From: JAYRWD01 sp041918255
GTDB taxonomy: Bacteria; Patescibacteriota; Dojkabacteria; B142; WJKM01
Assembly: GCA_041918255.1 (NCBI GenBank)
Contig: JAYRWD010000024.1
Coordinates: 1-30,021 of the forward strand
Length of the DNA stretch: 30,021 nucleotides
Direction: 5' to 3'
Translations under genes and position numbers: made by a program
Notes under the pieces: model-generated
Database searches by the model: none
The model's input: the letters and a program-made list of their open reading frames with translations, nothing else
What the model was told of the DNA's origin: nothing
Part shown: one piece after another, positions 15,627 to 21,991 of the stretch
How positions within the stretch are numbered: the first letter of the stretch is position 1
How the letters are laid out: each line of letters begins with the position of its first letter

Positions 15627-15665
15627 CTTGGTTCACAACTATATTACATTTAACAAATCTCAAAC

Positions 15666-15854
15666 ATGGATCCTATAACCACAAAGTCCACTGACGATAA
15701 ATTTATTTGCGACGAATGCAAGAATGAGAATGCTCTTAGTGAATGCAACATTGGTGATGTGGTCGAGTGTAGTTTCTGTGGTATTGAATACAAAGTCTTG
15801 GAAAAAGATGATGCCGGTGAGTGCATACTCGAATTACTTGAGGAGGAAAAATAA
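15666..15854 (+). CDS. LysW-like zinc-ribbon protein (candidate amino-group carrier)
   Basis: This 62-residue acidic protein has the LysW pattern: CDEC (15-18), then GDVVECSFCGIEYKVLE (30-46), closely resembling the GEIVECPxCGAELEV block of LysW, and an acidic end. C15, C18, C35 and C38 would bind zinc. In LysW-dependent lysine or arginine synthesis the C-terminal Glu of the EDWGE tail carries the growing amino acid through an isopeptide bond made by an ATP-grasp ligase. Here the tail is ELLEEEK with a terminal Lys, so the known attachment chemistry is not directly conserved. It is divergent from the ATP-grasp/PLP/amidase operon. It could alternatively be the separated zinc ribbon of the threonine-synthase-like enzyme. 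Confidence 0.8.
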   Translation: MDPITTKSTDDKFICDECKNENALSECNIGDVVECSFCGIEYKVLEKDDAGECILELLEEEK

Positions 15855-15873
15855 ATAGCACCGCATAATATTA

Positions 15874-16025
15874 GACTTTATGCGAAACTCGATAAAGGAA
15901 ACAAATGTGTGTCACACTGAGCTCGTCGCAGTGAGACACCATTATATCTTCACCCCTCGACATGCGTCCCGAACAAAGTTCGGGATGAGCAGGGTGACAT
16001 AATAAGTGTGTTTTCGCATAAAGTC
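15874..16025. mobile_element. MITE-like palindromic element, copy 1
   Basis: This 152-bp unit has terminal inverted repeats GACTTTATGCGAAA (15874) and TTTCGCATAAAGTC (16012-16025), with TA on both flanks as in IS630/mariner-type insertions. Inside are hairpin 1 (GTGTCACACTG with CAGTGAGACAC, one mismatch) and hairpin 2 (TCCCGAAC with GTTCGGGA, inside TCACCC/GGGTGA). A second copy at 25134 keeps both structures with changed sequence. It has no ORF of its own. It lies between the LysW-like gene and tRNA-Thr, ending 12 bases before the tRNA. Confidence 0.7.
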
Positions 16026-16037
16026 TATTCCAGATAC

Positions 16038-16110
16038 GCTGGAATAGCTCAGTTGGTAGAGCGCTCCCTTCGTAAGGGATAGGTCGCAGGTTCGATCCCT
16101 GTTTCCAGCT
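16038..16110 (+). tRNA. tRNA-Thr (anticodon CGT)
   Basis: A full cloverleaf is present: acceptor GCTGGAA/TTCCAGC (16038-16044/16103-16109), D arm GCTC/GAGC, anticodon stem CTCCC/GGGAT with one C-T mismatch at its top, and loop TTCGTAA with anticodon CGT at 16071-16073, reading ACG. The T arm is GCAGG-TTCGATC-CCTGT. The discriminator base is T at 16110 and the CCA end is not encoded. No promoter is obvious between it and the palindromic element just upstream. Confidence 0.95.
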
Positions 16111-16149
16111 TACTTGCAAACGAAGCACACTTAGAAGCTATGATTACCT

Positions 16150-16206
16150 CTAGCGTTTTCCCTGCTTGTAAATCAACGCTAGGCATAGAAGCCCCTTTAC
16201 GGCTTC
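16150..16206. other. Two hairpins downstream of tRNA-Thr
   Basis: CTAGCGTT (16150-16157) pairs with AACGCTAG (16175-16182), and GAAGCC (16188-16193) with GGCTTC (16201-16206). A run of seven or more T follows at about 16223-16229, but it is 16 bases beyond the second stem. These may mark the 3' end of the tRNA transcript or a small RNA. The rest of the gap to 16386 holds a TATATATATA run near 16335 and nothing else that I recognise. Confidence 0.35.
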
Positions 16207-16386
16207 CCGTTATCACATTCCCTTTTTTTACTAATCGATTACCATGCCTCTCAAACTCAACTCTTATTTCTGTCTCTATCCAAACAGTTTTAACATAAAA
16301 TCGATACCTACAAATACAACATATTGACAAAACGTATATATATATACTTTGCGTTGTAATCACCATTAAGCTTAGCCTAAATTACA

Positions 16387-16764
16387 ATGCCAAGTCCGGG
16401 AATCCCCAAATCTCTTACAATTGAATATGTCGGCTCATATCCCGTAGAACGAATCACTTACAGAGTCCAAACTGAAGTTCCAGACGATGAATTAGGCAGA
16501 CCCGGAGGTCCCAGAGTACGCCAATACACTCTATATTCATTTTGGCTCAGAGACCGTTTCAACAGTGAACCCAGTTACCTCACAGTAGCTGTTGAAGGAT
16601 ATGAAACTCGCGATCGTAGAACCACAGTTGTTGATGTATACAATATACAAGCTCCCACCGAACTACGGAGATCAGTTCGTGTTGCATGTATTAGTAGTAC
16701 TACTGGAGCTGGCTATCTATCCGCCGCGACATTTACCGATTCCCCAGGCCCATCTCAAGGTTAA
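16387..16764 (+). CDS. Hypothetical protein
   Basis: This 125-residue frame starts MPSPGIPKSLTIEYVGSYPV and reads as a soluble, beta-strand-rich, Arg- and Thr-rich protein without a signal peptide or membrane segment. No family is recognised. A TTGACA at 16324-16329 may be a -35 box but no well-spaced -10 follows. The last 32 bases overlap the end of the opposing membrane-protein gene, which is tolerable for convergent genes. The composition looks coding-like, but the frame could be spurious. Confidence 0.45.
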   Translation: MPSPGIPKSLTIEYVGSYPVERITYRVQTEVPDDELGRPGGPRVRQYTLYSFWLRDRFNSEPSYLTVAVEGYETRDRRTTVVDVYNIQAPTELRRSVRVACISSTTGAGYLSAATFTDSPGPSQG

Positions 16765-17479
16765 CCCCTGGTTTTGTATCGGATATTGTAGGAAATCCCA
16801 CAGTACTTCGATTGAAAATGATAGGGTATATCATAGAAGACATTAAAATCTGTAGAACAATCTGCACAGCCAGCGAACCAAAAAATAAATAGATAAATTG
16901 GTTGAGTCCCGTTGATTTAAAAACTTCAACTTTCAATTTATTAATTAGCAATGATAGTAAGATAACACCAGCTTGAAGCATCAGAGGAATAATTCCAAAA
17001 AGATAAAAGAAGTTCCAAAGAATATTCGGCCTGGAACCCGAAAGTCCGCTAACAGCCCTCAACGAATCCATACCCTGAGTGACCCGAGCTCCCCCTTCTT
17101 GAAAACCACGAACCAGCATAGGAAATGCCAGCAGTAAGAGAGAAAAGAGGAATATTGTCAAAAGACCAAAAAATAAAGTGTAGATGATATTTTTGAAAAT
17201 ATCTCTTTTCCCTTCCATAGTAAATAGAAAAACATGAAAAACGTATTGAAGCAAATAAGCACCAAACAAAAGTACCGTAGGGTTCAAAGTCAAAGTATTC
17301 AAATGACAGTTGGAAAAAGAAGAATCCCACCTAAAAACCATGCCATCCAGAGGATTGGATAACGCCATATCACAGTATCGATTGAACATGCTCGTACCTA
17401 TCGCAAACGAAAGGAACAATATGATCCCCGTTGCAATACAAACAAACTTTAGGATCCTCAAATTTACGCTTAATTTCAT
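16733..17479 (-). CDS. Multi-pass membrane protein of unknown function
   Basis: The 248-residue protein has about five hydrophobic segments: near 11-28 (CIATGIILFLSFAIG), 67-86, 96-121 (IIYTLFFGLLTIFLFSLLLL), 152-178 and 192-216. A soluble loop between the third and fourth carries GARVTQGMDSLRAVSGLSG. No signature of a transporter or enzyme family is seen. It is flanked by the small hypothetical protein (convergent, 32-base overlap) and the divergent Fic-like gene, so context does not suggest a role. Confidence 0.72.
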   Translation of the reverse strand: MKLSVNLRILKFVCIATGIILFLSFAIGTSMFNRYCDMALSNPLDGMVFRWDSSFSNCHLNTLTLNPTVLLFGAYLLQYVFHVFLFTMEGKRDIFKNIIYTLFFGLLTIFLFSLLLLAFPMLVRGFQEGGARVTQGMDSLRAVSGLSGSRPNILWNFFYLFGIIPLMLQAGVILLSLLINKLKVEVFKSTGLNQFIYLFFGSLAVQIVLQILMSSMIYPIIFNRSTVGFPTISDTKPGVNLEMGLGNR

Positions 17480-17598
17480 AATTCGATGGTTAATTTAACT
17501 ACCAAATATAATACAAAACGTAACATAAAGTAGCAATCTGTTGTATAGGTCGAATTTTCAAATCGGAAACCCCCATACTGACGTCTCTTCCAAAAAGT

Positions 17599-17627
17599 TT
17601 GCCATCGTTCAATATTTGTTTTATATT
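17599..17627 (+). promoter_or_regulatory. Promoter of the Fic-like gene
   Basis: TTGCCA (17599-17604) and TATATT (17622-17627) are separated by 17 bp. They lie 35 bases upstream of the ATG at 17663, within the divergent gap to the membrane-protein gene. The -10 box matches those of hrcA and dnaK in this window. Confidence 0.55.
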
Positions 17628-17662
17628 ATCCTCAGAGGAATACAAAAAATCATTAAATTAGT

Positions 17663-18709
17663 ATGAAACCAATCAATTATCAACTAACGAATCAAATGGT
17701 AAATCTGATCGCCGAGATAGAGCGAGAAGATACCGCCAATCGTTACAAGCCATTAACGGGAGATATCCGAAAAGAATTGCTAGAAAATAACATGGTACGC
17801 TCAATCATGCATTTTGGGCAAATCCTTGGACTAAATATCACCCACAAAGAAGCAATAAATTTATGCAACGCAAAACAACCCGAGTCAGAGGATATAAAAT
17901 GGATTCTTTTGCGAAATCTCAGACAAAGTCTCGAATATATTCGGTCCACAATGAAATCCTCATATAACGATGTAAATCTTGAATTATTGCTACATCTCAA
18001 TCGAATACTAGTCCAAGATTGGAAAGATCAATGGAGTGCGAAAGTCCGAACAACTTTACAACCCAACATAGAATTTGAGCAATGGATAAACATGATGGAT
18101 GAAACCGTTGAAATACATGAGGTCGAGCAAGAGTTAGAAAAAACTTTTGACTGGTACAAAAATAATATCACACGAATACACCCGCTAATTCGAATACCTG
18201 TCATGATCTATAGAATCGTTCGGTTAGCACCATTCAATTCTCTTAACCAGTTGCTAACCATTTCTCTGGCAGATTTACTCATCCAAAAATATGGTTATAC
18301 TGAACATTCTTTTGTATCCAGCCCGAAGATCTTTAACACAAACTCAGAGGCATTTATGAAATCCTGGCAGGAAGCGGTAGCAACACCTACAGGTAATATA
18401 ACCACTTGGATTGAAACATTCCTTACCCATATTAAAGCCGAAATTTCCCTTGGAGCAGCTGAAATCGACAGTGCGCTAGCCCGGGCAGAATCAAAAAAAG
18501 ATAAACCTTTTCTAAACCTAAACAAAAGACAACTACGAATTTTACGCTATCTACAAACTATACCTTCGCTAAAAAGAGAGGATTATGTACAAATGTTTGA
18601 AATTTCGAGTATGACTGCCTTTCGAGATTTGAAAGGATTATTGGATGCAAAACTGTTAAAAACAGAAGGAGAGGGTAGAGCAACAAGATACAAACTATCT
18701 ACAAAGTGA
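17663..18709 (+). CDS. Degenerate Fic-domain protein with C-terminal winged helix
   Basis: The 348-residue protein has the layout of Fic proteins fused to a winged-helix domain. HPLIRIPVMIYRIVRLAPFNSLNQLLTISLADLL (173-206) aligns with the Fic core, in which HPFxDGNGR normally holds the catalytic His and the phosphate-binding loop. Here the motif reads APFNSLNQL (189-197): His is Ala, and the Asp and both Gly are lost, so AMP transfer is very unlikely. The C-terminal domain (about 285-348; LNKRQLRILRYLQ, then SSMTAFRDLKGLLDAKLLK) is a clear winged helix and should bind DNA. It may be a regulator that kept the Fic fold for sensing or dimerisation. It has its own promoter and ends against a decayed repeat element. 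Confidence 0.78.
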   Translation: MKPINYQLTNQMVNLIAEIEREDTANRYKPLTGDIRKELLENNMVRSIMHFGQILGLNITHKEAINLCNAKQPESEDIKWILLRNLRQSLEYIRSTMKSSYNDVNLELLLHLNRILVQDWKDQWSAKVRTTLQPNIEFEQWINMMDETVEIHEVEQELEKTFDWYKNNITRIHPLIRIPVMIYRIVRLAPFNSLNQLLTISLADLLIQKYGYTEHSFVSSPKIFNTNSEAFMKSWQEAVATPTGNITTWIETFLTHIKAEISLGAAEIDSALARAESKKDKPFLNLNKRQLRILRYLQTIPSLKREDYVQMFEISSMTAFRDLKGLLDAKLLKTEGEGRATRYKLSTK

Positions 18710-18765
18710 CGATTCTTGATATTCTTCGAATACTTCAGGTACTCGACATGCAGAATGTTGTGTAA

Positions 18766-18860
18766 GACTTTATATAGACTCAGCGGACCTAACAAATCAA
18801 TGTCACACCGAGCCTGTTGAAGCCCGACAATACAGTCTCCACCCTTCGACACCTGCCCGA
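18766..18860. repeat. Decayed copy 3 of the palindromic element
   Basis: GACTTTAT at 18766 matches the terminal repeat of copy 1, and ATGTCACACCGAG and TCTCCACCCTTCGACA align with its inner blocks. The right end is missing: the uvrC stop codon lies at 18861-18863. The unit lies at the convergent end of the Fic-like and uvrC genes. Confidence 0.5.
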
Positions 18861-20477
18861 CTATGTTTTTTGAATCCCAAACGCCATAATTATAGCCTCC
18901 GCGCTTTTCGCGTTGCGAACTACAGCACGTATCTCAGATTTCGAGGCCTTTTTAATTTCATCAACGCTTCCGAAGGTTTTAAATAAATTTTGCTTTGTTA
19001 TCTTTCCGACACCTTCGATGGAATCCAATATCGAGGCGGTCTGCAAATCGTTTCTTAATTTTCTATGAAATCCAATTGCGAACCGATGAGCTTCATCTCG
19101 AATCCTCTGGGCTAAAAACAAGGCTTCAGATTTTCGAGGCAAAAGAATTCGAGAAAACATGTACTCTGAATTCTTCTCAACTCGTAGTTTACTTTCAATT
19201 TGAAAAATCTCTTCTTCCCTCTTGGCTAAAGCCACGATTGAAATCCTATCTAATAAATCGAAATTTTTCAAAACCTCATAAGCACTGGACAACTGTCCTT
19301 TTCCACCATCCACAATAATTAAATCCGGAAAAGAGGAAAGGGATGGATCTCTCTTTGTTAGTTTGAGTGATTTTACATCTTTTGATAACCTTTGTTTTTT
19401 TGAATCCGTCAGTTTTAATAACCTTCTTCTCAATGCCTCTTCCATCATCATGAAATCATCCGGTGTGGATTTCGACCTTATTTTGAACTTACGATAATGC
19501 GCCCTCATGGGCAGACCGCCAACAAATACGACCATACTTGCTACAGGATTCGTGCCTTGAGTATTTGAAATATCAAAACATTCAACTCTATACCCATCAA
19601 TCCTTTCTTCTTTTCTCAATTTTAATAATCTTAGCAATTCATCTAGTGCCTTTTCAGCGACATTGCGTTTGAAAAGATAAAGATTCTCATCATCAATATC
19701 TTTATCAACTCCTATATGCTGTGTCACATATTCAAGATGCGACAATCTATCTCTTAACTGCGCGGCTTGCTCATATCTTTTTGTATTGGCGTAAATATAC
19801 ATATTTGTCTTAAATTTTTGTATTAAAGGTCCCTTCCCCCCCTTAAAAAATTTGCGTATTCCGTTAATATTATTTCTATGCTGTCTCTTGGTGACAATCC
19901 CCGCACAAACACCCGAACATAGACCTATGTGATAATTAAAACAAGGTTTTCTAGCTAGCGCATTTTGTATTTTATGTGAATCTAAATCCTGAGGTAAATG
20001 CTCGCAATAAGGAAATACTTTTCTCAAACGCTTCAATACTTCCATTACAGGAAATCTATTCGGATAAGGTCCATAATATTCGGCTTTTTTATCTACTTGC
20101 TCTCGTACTAACTTGATACTTGGGTAAGGTTTATACCAATCTATCATCATCCAAGTGTAATTTTTGTCGTCCTTCATCAATCGATTGTATTTGGGCTTGT
20201 ACTTCTTAATCAGGTTCGTCTCAAGAATTAACGCTTCGATCTCACTATCCACAATATAAAAATCAATTGATCGAGCCTGATCGACCATAAGCTGAATTTT
20301 CGCGTCTAGTCTGGGATAGTTAATATAATACGAAACTAATCGAGTACGAATATTCTTAGCTTTTCCAATGTACAAAATTTCACTTTTGCTTCCACGCCAC
20401 ACATAACAGCCTGGCTCTATCGGTGCAATCTTTATAAACTCATCATAGATTTTTTGAAAAGAACTGGAAACTTGCAT
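18861..20477 (-). CDS. uvrC: Excinuclease ABC subunit C (UvrC)
   Basis: This 538-residue nuclease makes both incisions around UvrAB-marked DNA lesions. It has the N-terminal GIY-YIG domain (PGCYVWRG...ILYIGKAKNIRTRL, 22-47), the cysteine cluster near ARKPCFNYHIGLCSGVCAG, a UVR helix pair (YANTKRYEQAAQLRDRLSHLE), and the RNase H-like endonuclease domain (ECFDISNTQGTNPVASMVVF; PDLIIVDGGKGQL; RDEAHRFAIGFHRKLR). It ends in helix-hairpin-helix motifs (ILDSIEGVGKITKQNLFKTFGS). It is somewhat shorter than the common 590-610 but all domains are present. Its stop codon abuts the decayed repeat element. The secreted-protein gene lies 33 bases upstream on the same strand. Confidence 0.97.
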   Translation of the reverse strand: MQVSSSFQKIYDEFIKIAPIEPGCYVWRGSKSEILYIGKAKNIRTRLVSYYINYPRLDAKIQLMVDQARSIDFYIVDSEIEALILETNLIKKYKPKYNRLMKDDKNYTWMMIDWYKPYPSIKLVREQVDKKAEYYGPYPNRFPVMEVLKRLRKVFPYCEHLPQDLDSHKIQNALARKPCFNYHIGLCSGVCAGIVTKRQHRNNINGIRKFFKGGKGPLIQKFKTNMYIYANTKRYEQAAQLRDRLSHLEYVTQHIGVDKDIDDENLYLFKRNVAEKALDELLRLLKLRKEERIDGYRVECFDISNTQGTNPVASMVVFVGGLPMRAHYRKFKIRSKSTPDDFMMMEEALRRRLLKLTDSKKQRLSKDVKSLKLTKRDPSLSSFPDLIIVDGGKGQLSSAYEVLKNFDLLDRISIVALAKREEEIFQIESKLRVEKNSEYMFSRILLPRKSEALFLAQRIRDEAHRFAIGFHRKLRNDLQTASILDSIEGVGKITKQNLFKTFGSVDEIKKASKSEIRAVVRNAKSAEAIIMAFGIQKT

Positions 20478-20510
20478 AAAATATAAGAAGTTTATGACTA
20501 ACGTGGGGAA

Positions 20511-21866
20511 CTAAGAGTCTTTCGATTCTTCGTAGAATTCATTATAACTCTTCACAAATTCAACAAAATCATCAAAATTGGTAATTTCATCGTCCGTTAG
20601 ATCACCACTCTCACAATCACTAGTATTATCATTTAATTGACATCCTCTATAGTACCCTACAAAATACCCCGTAAAATCTTCGAAATCAACCTTCCAATCC
20701 CAATTAAAATCTCCCACTGGCTGGCATTCACCCTCTACTTCAGGATCACATTCTTCTGCTCCACTTGGCGTCACAGTCGGAGTAGGAGTTTTAAGCCCAT
20801 TTGATGGGGTAGGAGTAGGCAAAGCCTTAGTAACACTTTCTGGAACAGCATCACTTGTTTTTTTTGCAGTACCAAGCGAGGTGCAATCCCCGACCATCGG
20901 GATAAAATGAACTTTATCCGTAGCCGCGTCAGTTATCGGTCCATATTTGCCGTTATATGAAACATACGCGTAAATCGGGACACCGTTTGTCGCCGTGAAA
21001 ATTGGTGATGCCTTATCTCCTATATTTTCCAAGGTTATGTTAAACATATGATTACAAGCCGTACCAACGCATTTTTCACAATCTAGCACGGGTCCATTAG
21101 GCTTACCATCAATAAAATCACATATTAAACTTCCACGTCCATCTGGATCGGGTAAATTAACCTTGTAATTCGGATTGTAAATCAATCCCCCTTCCTCGTA
21201 CGATTTCCCTATGGTAAAAAATACATCAACCTGAGCCATCCAATCATCCTGATATCCTGCCCAACCATTAAGCCTCAAAGCCCCATTTTCGCATGACGCA
21301 ACTTGTAATCTACCATTAAAGTCGGGATGACCATATAGAGCCTTTTCACTTATCACCTTGCCTCCTCCGACCTCTACATACCTTTCCGTGGCATTGTAGC
21401 AACAATTAAAACCACAAACAAAAGAACACGCTTTGCTACCAGTAAGCGAACCACCCACAGCAGTTTTTTTCTGTAAACAAACGTCGAAATGCGTATACGA
21501 ACAATAATTGCTTCCAGGTTGCGCATTTGGAAGCCTATCCCCACTACTTGGTCGAGTATCTAGCAGAACGCAATCTGCCGGACCACATCTGGTACCTCCT
21601 GCTTCGTCGCCGATAATATTTCGATTTCCTCCTGAATAACCGTAATCACAAAAACCATGTTCACTTTCCTTTATTGTCGTAGCCGAGGCCCCCCTAGAAG
21701 TACACACCTGACTAGGAGAATCAGCTTTACTCTCAATCACATTTGTATATTTATTGTATCTATGCACAAAATATATACCTGCCAGCAATACGAATGTTAG
21801 AAACGAAAGGATTACTATTGCTTTGAGACGTCGAATGTGACTTGCAGTAATACCGGATATCTTCAT
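20511..21866 (-). CDS. Exported Cys-rich protein with dockerin-like C-terminus
   Basis: The 451-residue protein has a short basic N-terminus and one membrane segment (about 16-35), so most of it should lie outside the cell. Residues 50-335 are Cys-rich (for example CGFNCCYN and CEKCVGTACNH) and may be disulfide-bonded. A Thr/Pro linker (LPTPTPSNGLKTPTPTVTP, near 348-366) leads to two calcium-loop repeats resembling dockerin type I or EF-hand loops: GDFNWDWKVDFEDF (from 385) and GDLTDDEITNFDDF (from 421). Dockerins bind cohesin domains on scaffold or surface proteins; no cohesin is encoded here. I recognise no enzyme domain. The uvrC gene follows 33 bases downstream. Confidence 0.8.
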   Translation of the reverse strand: MKISGITASHIRRLKAIVILSFLTFVLLAGIYFVHRYNKYTNVIESKADSPSQVCTSRGASATTIKESEHGFCDYGYSGGNRNIIGDEAGGTRCGPADCVLLDTRPSSGDRLPNAQPGSNYCSYTHFDVCLQKKTAVGGSLTGSKACSFVCGFNCCYNATERYVEVGGGKVISEKALYGHPDFNGRLQVASCENGALRLNGWAGYQDDWMAQVDVFFTIGKSYEEGGLIYNPNYKVNLPDPDGRGSLICDFIDGKPNGPVLDCEKCVGTACNHMFNITLENIGDKASPIFTATNGVPIYAYVSYNGKYGPITDAATDKVHFIPMVGDCTSLGTAKKTSDAVPESVTKALPTPTPSNGLKTPTPTVTPSGAEECDPEVEGECQPVGDFNWDWKVDFEDFTGYFVGYYRGCQLNDNTSDCESGDLTDDEITNFDDFVEFVKSYNEFYEESKDS

Positions 21867-21991
21867 ATGAATTCAATAGTAAAAAATCACAAAATTATTA
21901 CACCTTACAATTCTTTTAAATCTAATTTCACTATAAATTATACGCAAATTAGGGAGTAAAATGTACACTCTCGAGTAAGATTATTCATGAT

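Noticed and set aside
15871..16128. Minus-strand open frame across palindromic element copy 1
   Set aside because: It spans terminal repeats, hairpins and the antisense of the tRNA. A similar frame over copy 2 (25059-25256) is equally an artefact of shared repeat sequence.
16049..16366. Minus-strand open frame of 105 codons over the tRNA-Thr region
   Set aside because: Its C-terminal part is the antisense of the tRNA gene (ETGIEPATYPLRRERSTN), a well-known spurious translation, and the rest has no coding character.
18583..18852. Minus-strand open frame over the end of the Fic-like gene
   Set aside because: It is antisense to the winged-helix domain and runs into the decayed repeat element; no family match.
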